Shown in pieces: positions 9,121-17,948 of a DNA stretch of 64,000 nucleotides. The position numbers and the translations under genes were made by a program. The notes beneath the pieces were generated by a model. The model was not told the origin of the DNA, made no database searches, and saw nothing but the letters and a program-made list of their open reading frames with translations. The stretch comes from Bacillus sp. B15-48 (GTDB lineage Bacteria > Bacillota > Bacilli > Bacillales > Cytobacillaceae). The stretch covers positions 62,001 through 126,000 of the forward strand of contig NZ_WOFU01000002.1 of assembly GCF_016879755.1 (NCBI RefSeq). The letters are read 5' to 3'. How positions within the stretch are numbered: position 1 is the first letter of the stretch; each line of letters opens with the position of its first letter.

Positions 9121-9300
9121 ATGAAATATACTGAAGTGAAAGAACAATTAGAGGCAATCAAACTTAACTTAATCAATAAAATGGATAACCCGGAACTAAC
9201 GTTAGAAGAAAAAGAGGAGTTAAAAAAATCAATTGTTAATTACGAGTACATCATTGAATTAACCGATATGAATCATTATGAGCGTGGCTCAATCAACTAA
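9121..9300 (+). CDS. small acidic conserved-looking protein (59 aa)
   Basis: 59 residues, MKYTEVKEQLEA... with heptad-like charged helices and no membrane segment. Start 9121 chosen because AAAGGA lies eight bases upstream; in-frame ATGs at 9112 and earlier are possible. The ending NHYERGS and overall pattern recall the small Bacillus DUF3896 family, from memory only. Function unknown. Stand-alone gene ending at a hairpin. Confidence 0.62.
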   Translation: MKYTEVKEQLEAIKLNLINKMDNPELTLEEKEELKKSIVNYEYIIELTDMNHYERGSIN

Positions 9301-9318
9301 CAACACATCACTATCTTC

Positions 9319-9357
9319 AGAGGAGGAATCTGTACATGATCTACAGGTTCCTCTTTC
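9319..9357 (+). terminator. terminator after the 59-aa gene
   Basis: Imperfect inverted repeat AGAGGAGGAATCTGTA / TACAGGTTCCTCTTT, ending in TTTC. Confidence 0.5.
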
Positions 9358-9563
9358 GATTTAAGTCCATTAATTATCTTAATTGCGTGAGTGAATCTCA
9401 TCGCACTTCCTCCTTATATAATCAACTAACTTTCCTTTAAATCAATTCCCTTCATATTACTATCCGTTTGTTAATACAAAAACGCAGCTCAATTGGACAG
9501 TTTTACATATATTTTCCGTTAAAAATAGACCCATCTTTCGGCATTGAATTTTTCAAATAATAG

Positions 9564-9623
9564 TTGACGACAACGCTTATCTGTTATATAGTAATTATAC
9601 ATTATATTAATTGTTATATAACA
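9564..9623 (+). promoter_or_regulatory. promoter with two TGTTATATA operator-like sites
   Basis: TTGACG (9564-9569), 17 bp, TATAGT (9587-9592). TGTTATATA (9582-9590) overlaps the -10. A perfect 12-bp palindrome TGTTATATAACA lies at 9612-9623, just after the expected start site. The arrangement looks like a repressor-controlled promoter for the 46-residue gene. Confidence 0.6.
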
Positions 9624-9650
9624 GTAAAAAAATCAAGGGAGATGAATAGA

Positions 9651-9791
9651 ATGGGAATGTATCAAAAAGCATATGAAAGCTATTGCGTTGCATGCGAAAA
9701 CTATGGAATGGAGTCCATGAATATTGAGCAATTTATTAAAAATCTAACAAAAGAACAACTTCATGAATACTTGAAGCATGCCATACATTAA
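9651..9791 (+). CDS. small hypothetical protein (46 aa)
   Basis: 46 residues, MGMYQKAYESYCVACENYGM..., soluble and helical with two cysteines (a CVAC pair near residue 12). The ATG at 9651 is nine bases after AAGGGAG; an ATG at 9642 abuts the ribosome site. No family recognised. It has its own strong promoter with palindromic operator and its own terminator, so it is probably a real regulated gene. Confidence 0.6.
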   Translation: MGMYQKAYESYCVACENYGMESMNIEQFIKNLTKEQLHEYLKHAIH

Positions 9792-9826
9792 AAGGACGTG
9801 AAAATAATGGAAACAGACGTTAAATA

Positions 9827-9866
9827 ACTCCTGCTACGGAAACCAAAGTGGCAGGGGTTTTTTTGC
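9827..9866 (+). terminator. terminator after the 46-aa gene
   Basis: Eleven-bp stem (ACTCCTGCTAC with GTGGCAGGGGT) and ten-nt loop, followed by a run of seven T. Confidence 0.85.
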
Positions 9867-9876
9867 TATTCAGCTA

Positions 9877-9990
9877 CTAAGTTAGATTCATATCCTGTAA
9901 GACCTTGTCAATCTCCGAATTCATCAATTAATGGACACGTTTAATTTCTTGAATTTCCTCATCATAATGAACTTTAAATTTCCTAATAAT
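9877..9990 (-). pseudogene. decayed small reading frame with internal stop
   Basis: The minus frame reads a protein-like string (RKFKVHYDEEIQEIKRVH), then TAA, then in the same frame MNSEIDKVLQDMNLT and a stop. No ATG/GTG/TTG start with a ribosome site is visible. Composition looks coding rather than random, so a remnant is likely. The family is not recognised. Confidence 0.3.
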
Positions 9991-10068
9991 TACCTTAATT
10001 GTAAAAAAATGAAACGTTTTGGTTGTTGATTCGTATAAAAATAGATTAATACAAAGGGAGTGTATAAT

Positions 10069-10962
10069 TTGAAAAAGAAAATTTCGATCATGAGTGGGTT
10101 TCTGCTTGTTTTTTTACTGCTTGCAGCATGTAATGGGAACTCCGAACAAGTAGACCAAGATCAAGTAGACGCGGGACCTGTGGAACAAGCTGAAACCGAT
10201 GAGAATGAAACGGCATCCGACCAATTGACCATCGAACAAGTTTTTGAAAAATCAGCTCAGGCTTCAGAGCAACTCCTAAGTTTTGCGATGAATATGGATT
10301 TAGTCCAAGAGGTGACCTCTGAAGAGACTGAGGAGAATATGGAGATTCATTCTTCCATTCACATGGAAGTCGTTTCTGATCCAATTGCCTTTTATCAAAA
10401 GATGTCTATGGAACTAGCTGGAGAATCGGTAAATACTGAAAGTTATTTTTCACAAGACGGTTTTTACATGCAGGATCCAGTAGGTGGTACATGGATGAAA
10501 TTGCCTACGGAAATGACCAATCAAATGATCCAACTCTCGGATCAACAAACAAATCCTGCCGTTGAAATTGAAAGACTGCAAAAATTTAGTGAAGATTTCA
10601 CCTTTGAAGAAAATGAACATGAATACTTGCTCTTATTAACAGCGTCTGGGGAACAATTTAACGAGTTGATTCAAGAGACAATTGAACAAACCTTACCAGT
10701 CGAATTTGCTGACGACATGGATGCGATGGAAGACTTGAAGATTCATACAGTAAAATACAAAATTGCCATTGATAAAGAAACCTTTTTCCCGCGTACAATT
10801 GAGATGAACATGGATATGGAAATAATCGTTGAAGACCAAACGATTCAACTCACTCAATATATAACCGGTGAATATTCTAAGTACAACGAATTTGATGAAA
10901 TTACAATCCCACAAGAAATTATTGATTCTGCCACCGAAATCGATTTTAACATTCAAAACTAG
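10069..10962 (+). CDS. secreted lipoprotein, DUF6612/LppX-like
   Basis: About 297 residues from TTG 10069 (AAAGGGAG eight bases upstream; an in-frame GTG at 10060 overlaps the ribosome site). Signal peptide KKKISIMSGFLLVFLLLAAC with a lipobox LLAAC, so lipid-anchored on the outer membrane face. After an acidic linker the mature part is beta-rich with repeated MxMxxEMxME-type strands. This resembles the large Bacillus DUF6612 lipoproteins, which share a fold with LppX/LprG lipid carriers (recalled, not searched). No operon partners; ends at a strong terminator. Confidence 0.8.
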   Translation: MKKKISIMSGFLLVFLLLAACNGNSEQVDQDQVDAGPVEQAETDENETASDQLTIEQVFEKSAQASEQLLSFAMNMDLVQEVTSEETEENMEIHSSIHMEVVSDPIAFYQKMSMELAGESVNTESYFSQDGFYMQDPVGGTWMKLPTEMTNQMIQLSDQQTNPAVEIERLQKFSEDFTFEENEHEYLLLLTASGEQFNELIQETIEQTLPVEFADDMDAMEDLKIHTVKYKIAIDKETFFPRTIEMNMDMEIIVEDQTIQLTQYITGEYSKYNEFDEITIPQEIIDSATEIDFNIQN

Positions 10963-10971
10963 TGGAATATG

Positions 10972-11015
10972 AAAAAACTGAGCCATCTCCTAAATGGAAA
11001 TGACTCAGTTTTTTT
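10972..11015 (+). terminator. terminator after the lipoprotein gene
   Basis: AAAACTGAG...CTCAGTTTTTTT hairpin (stem 10975-10982 with 11004-11011), T-run on the plus strand and A-run on the other side, so it could work in both directions. Confidence 0.85.
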
Positions 11016-11050
11016 CATTCCTAGACGACAATCCACTATTTTTTCTCCAA

Positions 11051-11224
11051 CTAGCTATACTGGTAATCTTTATCTTCTAACCGCTGTGCCTTTTGTACAA
11101 CCTTTAAAGATCTAAATGTATCGATATTGGCACCTTATTTATCTAGCAACCAAATTATTAAAAATACAAATACCCCAAGTACCCATAACCATTTCGCTGA
11201 AGGAATATATTCATTTTCCTGCAT
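11051..11224 (-). pseudogene. single-membrane-span small protein interrupted by an in-frame TAA
   Basis: ATG at 11224, overlapping the end of the preceding gene, opens a 29-residue peptide with one membrane segment (WLWVLGVFVFLIIWLL) that stops at TAA 11137-11135. The same frame continues for 27 further protein-like codons (DTFRSLKVVQKAQRLEDKDY) to a TAG at 11051. This is either a nonsense-mutated 57-residue gene or a genuine 29-residue peptide. A GAAGGT lies eight bases before the ATG. Confidence 0.45.
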
Positions 11225-11516
11225 GACTAACTACCTTCTTGAATCTTTCACCTTGCTGTTGCCAAAATATTTCTAATTTAACCGCTAATCCTCCTGGACC
11301 AAATTTCACTTTTCCACCGTTATTTTCAGTGATATGAATATAGTCAATAAAGGATAAAATCGTTTTTCTTCGAGCGGTAATTTCATTGACTCCTCTTTTA
11401 TAAAACCAGAGGTCAATTACATTCAATACCCCTTTGTTAATCTTATATTTTTCATCACATAGTTTTGCAAAAAGTATATCCGGCATATTGGAGACTTTTT
11501 CTGTCAGAACTCCCAT
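11211..11516 (-). CDS. hypothetical protein (101 aa)
   Basis: 101 residues, MGVLTEKVSNMPDILFAKLC..., basic, without signal peptide or membrane segment. GGAGG lies ten bases before the ATG. An ATG four bases further upstream is in another frame and gives only a short peptide. The 3' end overlaps the ATG of the small membrane peptide at 11224, suggesting a two-gene unit. No family recognised. Confidence 0.55.
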   Translation of the reverse strand: MGVLTEKVSNMPDILFAKLCDEKYKINKGVLNVIDLWFYKRGVNEITARRKTILSFIDYIHITENNGGKVKFGPGGLAVKLEIFWQQQGERFKKVVSHAGK

Positions 11517-11550
11517 CCATAAAACACCTCCAAAAGTACGTTAGAAATCT

Positions 11551-11991
11551 TTATATAATTATTGAAAAGGTTTCATCCGTTTGACCAGCACATAAAAACA
11601 TTGTTTTCGCCTTTTCAATATCGTTTTTAAGTTGTTGTTTTAATTGTTCAATTGATGGAAACCTTATTTCATCACGTATAAAAGATACAATTTCAATCAT
11701 TAATTGTTCGCCATAAATGTCTTTTTCGAAATCAAGGATATATACTTCAATTGATAGTGTTGGCTTTTTTTCTTTAAATGTAGGCCTTAACCCTATATTC
11801 ATCACACCATTAAACTTCTTGGTTTGATGATAAACATTTACTGCGTATACCCCTTTTGACAGATTGAGTTGTTCTTCGGAACTAACACGTAAGTTCGCTG
11901 TAGGAAACCCAATGGTTCTCCCAACTTGGCGGCCATGGACAACCTCTCCATTAAAAACAACTAAACTAAATTGATCAAACCTTCTCATCAT
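11551..11991 (-). CDS. stand-alone riboflavin kinase (flavokinase)
   Basis: 146 residues, equal to just the C-terminal kinase domain of bifunctional RibF/RibC. It phosphorylates riboflavin to FMN with ATP. Seen are the fold signature GRTIGFPTANL (GFPTAN at 28-33), NIGLRPTF (65-72), catalytic Glu82 in IEVYILDFEKD and FIRDEIRFPS. There is no nucleotidyltransferase (FAD synthase) domain. It lies 168 bp downstream of an LLM flavin monooxygenase gene on the same strand, so it probably supplies FMN for it. AAGGTAAGTGA precedes the ATG. A comparable kinase domain occurs in the fusion at 52279. Confidence 0.9.
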   Translation of the reverse strand: MMRRFDQFSLVVFNGEVVHGRQVGRTIGFPTANLRVSSEEQLNLSKGVYAVNVYHQTKKFNGVMNIGLRPTFKEKKPTLSIEVYILDFEKDIYGEQLMIEIVSFIRDEIRFPSIEQLKQQLKNDIEKAKTMFLCAGQTDETFSIII

Positions 11992-12103
11992 TTCACTTAC
12001 CTTCTTATTTAAATAGAAAATTCTAATTATTTACTTTGGCGGAATTTCTTCCATAATGGCATCACACTTCTGAGCAAGCTGAGATTGAGCAAAGTTAACA
12101 GGT

Positions 12104-12131
12104 AAGCCCTCCCTTTTTTTAAAGAGGGCTT
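12104..12131. terminator. hairpin between LLM monooxygenase and flavokinase genes
   Basis: Perfect AAGCCCTC / GAGGGCTT repeat with a 12-nt T/A-rich loop. It has no clear U-tract on the minus strand, so it may only partly end transcription from the LLM gene and allow read-through into the kinase. Confidence 0.4.
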
Positions 12132-12158
12132 CCTCTTCCTAATATGGTGATATTTGGA

Positions 12159-13226
12159 TTAAACAGTTAATGTTTCCAATTTAGGAATCACTTCTTTTCC
12201 GAATAAGCGGACAGATTGAAGCGCATGATCATATTTCATATTTCCAAAATTCATTTGAAGCGAGAATAAATGTACACCGAAAAATTCGGATAGTTCTTTC
12301 ATCCGCTCAGTTACAGTTTCTGGGTTTCCAATCGCAACGCGATGTTCTCTCAATACTCGATCATAAGTCATTGAACGAAGAGCATCCGCAATCATATTGT
12401 AGCCTTTGTATTGATCAGAAGTTGTATTATCCCAAGCTGTTGCAGACTCTAGAAAAACGTTTACATAATGATTCATATAACCTTCGCCTTCTTCAATCGC
12501 CTGCTGTTCATCTTCACGAACATACGTATGAAGCGCCATCTGAATTTGATCTTTCTGAACTTTTCCATGTCCTGCATTTTCATAGGCATCTTTATATAAT
12601 TGAATGTTGTCACGCAATTTATCGTAGTCAGCTAAATAAGGAACTACCATCAAGTTATGGCCATTTTCTCCAGCCCACTTAAATGATTCAGCCGTTTGGA
12701 TTGCAGCCACCCAAGTTGGGATTTTCTTTTGAGTTGGACGAGGAAGTACAGATACATTCTCAAATTTATACATTTCACCTGCATGGGTAACTTTATCTTC
12801 TGTCCATAGTCTTTGAATAACGTCTAAGCTTTCACGGAAACGCTGATTGCTCTCTGACATCGGAATACCAAAGGTATTGAACTCATGTGGAAGGAATGCA
12901 CGAGCAAACCCAACTTCCACTCTTCCACCACTGATTGCATCAAGCATTGATAATTCATGTGCTAGTTTAACAGGGTGTGTAAAGACCGGTAGCACACAGC
13001 CAGTGATTAAACGCAAGTTCTTTGTTCTTTGTGAAGCTGCTGCTAAGAAAATGCTTGGATTAGATGAGTACCCACCATACGCATCCTCGTAATGTTCTAC
13101 GATTCTCGTATGATGATAACCTAATTGATCCGCTTCCTCAGTAAGATTAAGTGCCTCTGTGTAATACGCTTCTCCTGATTTATCCTCCGGATGACTATCT
13201 GGGAAAAAAGAAATTCCAAATTTCAT
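12159..13226 (-). CDS. LLM-class (luciferase-like) flavin-dependent monooxygenase
   Basis: 355 residues, full length for a bacterial luciferase-like TIM barrel that uses reduced FMN and oxygen. Seen are the N-terminal MKFGISFFPD strand, HYEDAYGGYSSNP, the GRVEVGFARAF loop and the C-terminal QMNFGNMKYD segment. AAAGGAGATG precedes the ATG. It has a near-consensus promoter with a cre-like spacer and a palindrome, and lies divergent to an IclR gene (13564) and upstream of a flavokinase (11551). The substrate is unknown. It is only distantly similar to the LLM pair at 46552 and 50993. Confidence 0.88.
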   Translation of the reverse strand: MKFGISFFPDSHPEDKSGEAYYTEALNLTEEADQLGYHHTRIVEHYEDAYGGYSSNPSIFLAAASQRTKNLRLITGCVLPVFTHPVKLAHELSMLDAISGGRVEVGFARAFLPHEFNTFGIPMSESNQRFRESLDVIQRLWTEDKVTHAGEMYKFENVSVLPRPTQKKIPTWVAAIQTAESFKWAGENGHNLMVVPYLADYDKLRDNIQLYKDAYENAGHGKVQKDQIQMALHTYVREDEQQAIEEGEGYMNHYVNVFLESATAWDNTTSDQYKGYNMIADALRSMTYDRVLREHRVAIGNPETVTERMKELSEFFGVHLFSLQMNFGNMKYDHALQSVRLFGKEVIPKLETLTV

Positions 13227-13253
13227 GTTTAAACATCTCCTTTATTTTATATG

Positions 13254-13281
13254 ATTCACTTAGTGAATTATCTGATTCACT
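13254..13281 (-). promoter_or_regulatory. operator-like palindrome of the LLM gene
   Basis: Perfect ATTCACT-T-AGTGAAT (13254-13268) plus a further half-site ATTCACT (13275-13281), just downstream of the expected start site near 13285. Candidate binding site for the divergent IclR regulator. Confidence 0.6.
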
Positions 13282-13291
13282 TTATAAACAA

Positions 13292-13320
13292 ATTATAAAG
13301 CGTTTACACTAAATTGACAA
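13292..13320 (-). promoter_or_regulatory. promoter of the LLM gene with embedded cre box
   Basis: TTGTCA (13320-13315), 17 bp, TATAAT (13297-13292). The spacer contains TGTAAACGCTTTAT (13308-13295), a good cre match, so CcpA would occlude the promoter. Confidence 0.78.
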
Positions 13321-13563
13321 TAGAAATGTTAGAAAATTTATAAGATTCCTATTAAAGATAAATAATATTTTTTGAATAAAATAAGTAAAAAGTCCGATAC
13401 TTTTAAACCTAAGTTTAATGAGAATTACCCTATAAATTTAAACGGATGCAGGGAAATAGTGGATAAAAATGCTGTTTTATCAAAATTCCTATTGTTTAAA
13501 ACGGAAGATGTAGCTACTATTAAATAAAAGCAAGATGTTAAATCACATTTGGGGGTTTATACC

Positions 13564-14325
13564 GTGAGAGATGTAAACATTAAATTAAATCAATCGATTG
13601 AAAAGGCAAAAAGCATATTAGATTGTTTTGCCTATGATCAACAATATTTAACCATTGAATATATTTGTAAAGTGGTAGAGATCCCCAAACCAACAGCTTA
13701 TCGCCTTTTATACACGATGGAAACTTTAGGACTGATTCATTATAACGAAAAGGATGCTACATACTGTTTAGGAATGAAAATGTTTGAATACGGAGGAATT
13801 GTCCTCGGACGGTTACAGGTGATTAATGTAGCCAACCAATACCTTAGCGCCCTACATCATGAAACAGGGTTTACGGTTTTGTTAGCGATTCTTGAAGGTG
13901 GCAATCTGATTTATATCGATAAACGCGCTACACGGGAAGGATTCGGCTATACTTCTACAATTGGAAGGTTTAGGGACCCACATTACGGAGCACTAGGGAA
14001 AGTATTAATGGCTTATTTAGATGAGGATATGATCTTAAAACTTTTACAAAAAACACCGTTAAAAAAATACACCGAATACAGTATCACCGACCCAGCCATC
14101 TTTTTAGAGAAGATGAAACAAACGAAACAACAAGGTTACTATATAGATAATGAAGAGGTTGTCTTAAACATTACAGCAGTGGCTGCACCAATTAAAAACA
14201 AGTTTGGCGAAATCATTGCTGCCGTTACAGTAGCCGGACCAAAAGAAGAAATCCAAAACTACTCACTATCAAAGTTGGTTAAAAACACCTGTCATTATAC
14301 TGATCTCATCTCGACAGAATTGTAG
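13564..14325 (+). CDS. IclR family transcriptional regulator
   Basis: About 253 residues. N-terminal winged helix (QSIEKAKSILDCF, then IPKPTAYRLLYTMETLGLI) and C-terminal IclR effector domain (GRFRDPHYGALGKVLMAYL; NITAVAAPIKNKFGE). The GTG at 13564 is preferred since GGGGG lies eight bases upstream; an in-frame TTG at 13549 lies inside that site. Divergent from the LLM monooxygenase gene, whose promoter carries a palindrome, so it is the likely regulator of that gene. IclR proteins usually sense aromatic or small organic acids. Confidence 0.9.
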   Translation: MRDVNIKLNQSIEKAKSILDCFAYDQQYLTIEYICKVVEIPKPTAYRLLYTMETLGLIHYNEKDATYCLGMKMFEYGGIVLGRLQVINVANQYLSALHHETGFTVLLAILEGGNLIYIDKRATREGFGYTSTIGRFRDPHYGALGKVLMAYLDEDMILKLLQKTPLKKYTEYSITDPAIFLEKMKQTKQQGYYIDNEEVVLNITAVAAPIKNKFGEIIAAVTVAGPKEEIQNYSLSKLVKNTCHYTDLISTEL

Positions 14326-14457
14326 TATCGATATCTTGAAAGTGATATTCCAAGAAACGAAAACATAGCCAATTCATTTGATTACAGTACACCCATAGAG
14401 AGTTTCAGCCGCTTCCTCTCGAATCGGCCCCTCTCCTTAACCTTTTCCCTCTAATGC

Positions 14458-14492
14458 AAAAAAAGGCGTAACTCCTTTATGGAATTACGCCT
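14458..14492 (-). terminator. terminator of the icmF operon
   Basis: On the minus strand GGCGTAATTCC / GGAGTTACGCC with a five-nt loop, followed by seven T. Confidence 0.88.
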
Positions 14493-14517
14493 TACGTTCA
14501 CTCCTTGATAATTAAAA

Positions 14518-17500
14518 TTACATATTCCTTCGGTATTGCCCTCCCACTTCATATAATGCGCTCGTAATTTGACCGAGAGAGGCCACTTTTACACATTCCA
14601 TTAGTTCCTCGAAAACATTACCATCTTGTAATGCCACTTGTTTTAATCGTTGAAGCGCGTCTGGACATTCGTTTTTATTTTTTTCCCAGAATTCGTTTAA
14701 ATTGCGAATTTGTGTCTGTTTTTCTTCTTCAGTCGAACGCGCTAATTCGATTTCATAGGCATTTTCATTTACATTTGGATTGATGAATGTATTAACACCG
14801 ATAATAGGCAATTCTCCTGAATGTTTCTTATGTTCATAATAAAGTGATTCTTCTTGAATTTTTCCACGTTGGTATTGTGTTTCCATTGCTCCTAACACGC
14901 CGCCGCGATCATGAATACGTTTAAATTCTGCTAATACAGACTCCTCAACAAGATCTGTCAGTTCATCGATGATAAATGCACCTTGCATTGGATTTTCATT
15001 TTTCACGATGCCCAATTCATTGTTAATAATCATTTGTATCGCCATTGCACGACGTACTGAGTTTTCTGTTGGCGTCGTAATTGCCTCGTCATAAGCATTT
15101 GTATGCAAAGAATTACAGTTATCATAAATCGCAATCAATGCCTGCAAAGTTGTCCGGATATCGTTAAAATCCATTTCCTGTGCATGCAGTGAGCGTCCAG
15201 ATGTCTGGATATGGTATTTCAACTTTTGACTCCGCTCATTACCACCGTATTTATTTTTAATGACCGTTGCCCAAATTCGCCGAGCCACACGTCCCATGAC
15301 CGTGTATTCCGGATCTAGCCCATTGCTAAAGAAATAGGATAGGTTCGGGGCAAAATCATCAATATTCATTCCACGGCTTAAATAATATTCAACAAATGTA
15401 AAGCCGTTCGCTAACGTAAATGCTAATTGAGAGATAGGGTTAGCTCCCGCTTCAGCAATATGATAGCCACTAATGCTCACTGAATAATAATTTCGCACTT
15501 TGTGGTCAATAAAGTATTTTTGAATATCCCCCATCATTTTTAAAGCGAATTCTGTTGAGAAAATACATGTATTCTGTCCTTGGTCCTCTTTTAAAATATC
15601 TGCTTGGACGGTGCCACGTACGGTTTGCAATGTCCAGTCCTTTATCTCATTAAATTCGGTTTCATTTGGTTGACGGCCATTTTTCGCAACGAATTGCTCA
15701 ACTTGTTGGTCAATCGCAGTATTCATGAACATCGCTAAAATAATCGGTGCTGGTCCATTAATTGTCATCGACACACTTGTTGATGGATGACATAAGTCAA
15801 AGCCTTTATAAAGCTTTTTCATATCATCTAACGTACAAACGTTTACCCCACTATTTCCGATTTTCCCATAAATATCTGGACGAAAATCTGGATCTTGGCC
15901 ATATAATGTTACACTATCAAAGGCCGTCGATAAACGTTTTGCCTCATCGTTTTCACTAAGGAAGTGGAAACGGCGATTCGTCCGTTCAGGTGTTCCTTCA
16001 CCGGCAAACTGGCGCTTCGGATCTTCATTCGTACGTTTAAAAGGAAACACTCCAGCTGTAAACGGAAAATAGCCAGGCAGGTTTTCTTTTAGTCGCCAGT
16101 GAAGGACTTCCGCTGGATCCTCAAATTTCGGAACACTCACTCTAGGAATTTTATTGCCGGATAGAGATTCACTATACAATTCAGTAACCATTTCCTTATC
16201 GCGAATTTTCGTAACTAGTTGATCCTGTTGATATGCTTCACGAAGCTCCGGCCATTCTTCCACTAGTTTTTTGCATTCAGGATGGAGTTTGGTTTCATAA
16301 TGAGCAATCATCTCATCTAATTTCGCTGCGAACATTTGTGCTTCTTCCACTGACATCGAACTTGTATCCCTATCAACAATTAGTGCTTTTGTCCCACGTA
16401 ATTGGTACAATTTTCGAACGATATTTACCTGTTCCTCAGAAAATTTGCGGTATTGATAAACGGTTTGAACGATTTCTCCTAAATATCCAGTCCGATCTGG
16501 GGGAATGATTAAATTTTGTTTCGTCACTTTTTTAATCTCACTATCAAATTCAGTTGGCCAGCTGCCACCAATCTTCTCCTCAACCAATTTCATCATATTG
16601 GCAAACAAGACATTTGTACCAGGATCATTAAACTGGCTAGCGATTGTACCAAAAACCGGTGTCTTATCATCTTCTATTTCAAATTGGTTACGGCTGCGTT
16701 TATATTGTTTTCGAACGTCACGCAATGCATCTTCCGACCCGCGGCGTTCAAATTTGTTGATGACAATTAAATCGGCAAAATCAATCATGTCAATCTTCTC
16801 AAGCTGTGTCGTAGCACCGAATTCACTTGTCATTACATACATAGACAAATCACAAATATCGACGATGTCAGAATCGCCTTGCCCAATTCCGCTTGTTTCA
16901 ACAATAATAAAATCGTAGCCAGCAGCCTTGACGACATTAATTGCTTCTCTTGTCGCGTGACTTAACTCAGATTTCGATCCACGGGTCGCTAAACTACGCA
17001 TATAAACGCGGGGATTATTAATCGCATTCATGCGGATACGGTCACCTAAAAGAGCTCCTCCTGTTTTCATTTTCGAAGGGTCAATCGAAATAATCGCAAT
17101 CGATTTTTCAGGGAATTGATCCAGATATCGGCGGACCAACTCATCAGTTAGTGAACTTTTCCCAGCACCACCTGTACCAGTAATCCCTAAAACAGGTACT
17201 GTCGGAGCATCAACAAGCAATTGCTCTAATGCCGCAGATACAAATTCATTTGATTTCGCATTGACCAAGTTTTCCTCGGCAAATGTAATTAATCTTCCGA
17301 TTGACCCCCAATTTTTTTCGTGTAAACCGGCTATTTCCTTTTCAAGCTGTTTAGGTGTTGGATAATCGGATTCACGAATCATATGATTAATCATGCCTTG
17401 CAATCCTAAATCACGCCCATCATCCGGTGAAAAAACTTTAGCAATGCCATAGTCATGCAATTCCTTAATTTCTGATGGGACGATAACCCCGCCACCACCA

Positions 17501-17793
17501 GCAAAAATCTTAATATGCTCTGATCCCTTTTCTTTTAGCAAGTCGTACATATACTTCATATACTCTACATGTCCACCTTGATAGGAACTAATCGCAATCC
17601 CTTGGACATCTTCTTGAACCGCCGCATTGACCACTTCATCCACCGAGCGGTTATGTCCCAAGTGAATCACTTCTACACCTGATGCTTGAAGGATTCGACG
17701 CATAATATTAATTGAAGCATCATGCCCATCAAATAAAGCAGCCGCTGTCACGAATCGGACATTATGTTTTGGACGATAAATCTCTGTTTCCAT
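14518..17793 (-). CDS. icmF: fused isobutyryl-CoA mutase (IcmF) with G-protein chaperone
   Basis: 1091 residues, typical of IcmF. The adenosylcobalamin-dependent enzyme interconverts isobutyryl-CoA and n-butyryl-CoA; some members also act on isovaleryl- or pivalyl-CoA. Domains in order: B12-binding ([12 protein letters not shown], base-off His24), a MeaB-like GTPase (GTGGAGKSS at 206-214, then [10 protein letters not shown]), and the mutase TIM barrel from about residue 560 to the end ([34 protein letters not shown]). Co-directional with an enoyl-CoA hydratase and a TetR gene upstream. It fits a pathway yielding branched short-chain acyl-CoAs. AAGGTAGGGG precedes the ATG. Confidence 0.95.
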   Translation of the reverse strand: METEIYRPKHNVRFVTAAALFDGHDASINIMRRILQASGVEVIHLGHNRSVDEVVNAAVQEDVQGIAISSYQGGHVEYMKYMYDLLKEKGSEHIKIFAGGGGVIVPSEIKELHDYGIAKVFSPDDGRDLGLQGMINHMIRESDYPTPKQLEKEIAGLHEKNWGSIGRLITFAEENLVNAKSNEFVSAALEQLLVDAPTVPVLGITGTGGAGKSSLTDELVRRYLDQFPEKSIAIISIDPSKMKTGGALLGDRIRMNAINNPRVYMRSLATRGSKSELSHATREAINVVKAAGYDFIIVETSGIGQGDSDIVDICDLSMYVMTSEFGATTQLEKIDMIDFADLIVINKFERRGSEDALRDVRKQYKRSRNQFEIEDDKTPVFGTIASQFNDPGTNVLFANMMKLVEEKIGGSWPTEFDSEIKKVTKQNLIIPPDRTGYLGEIVQTVYQYRKFSEEQVNIVRKLYQLRGTKALIVDRDTSSMSVEEAQMFAAKLDEMIAHYETKLHPECKKLVEEWPELREAYQQDQLVTKIRDKEMVTELYSESLSGNKIPRVSVPKFEDPAEVLHWRLKENLPGYFPFTAGVFPFKRTNEDPKRQFAGEGTPERTNRRFHFLSENDEAKRLSTAFDSVTLYGQDPDFRPDIYGKIGNSGVNVCTLDDMKKLYKGFDLCHPSTSVSMTINGPAPIILAMFMNTAIDQQVEQFVAKNGRQPNETEFNEIKDWTLQTVRGTVQADILKEDQGQNTCIFSTEFALKMMGDIQKYFIDHKVRNYYSVSISGYHIAEAGANPISQLAFTLANGFTFVEYYLSRGMNIDDFAPNLSYFFSNGLDPEYTVMGRVARRIWATVIKNKYGGNERSQKLKYHIQTSGRSLHAQEMDFNDIRTTLQALIAIYDNCNSLHTNAYDEAITTPTENSVRRAMAIQMIINNELGIVKNENPMQGAFIIDELTDLVEESVLAEFKRIHDRGGVLGAMETQYQRGKIQEESLYYEHKKHSGELPIIGVNTFINPNVNENAYEIELARSTEEEKQTQIRNLNEFWEKNKNECPDALQRLKQVALQDGNVFEELMECVKVASLGQITSALYEVGGQYRRNM

Positions 17794-17948
17794 TAAAAAC
17801 CCCTACCTTCTAAAATAAATATTGAATAGCATGTAAATTTTTAAAACTATTTATTTACTCATAAAGACCAAATATGAATCATTCCTTGATGACATCAATC
17901 TATCTTTTAGGCTACAACTTAGATTCGCTCTCTCCCTTGAATAGCGTC

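Noticed and set aside
9807-9827. Six-codon frame METDVK after AAAGGACG, just before a terminator
   Set aside because: Too short to separate from chance, and no attenuation-like codon repetition or downstream gene to control.
12371-12682. 103-codon plus-strand frame opposite the LLM gene
   Set aside because: Antisense shadow of a well-supported LLM monooxygenase, with no ribosome site or family features.
16505-16918. 137-codon plus-strand frame opposite icmF
   Set aside because: Antisense shadow of the GTPase part of IcmF, whose motifs are clear.
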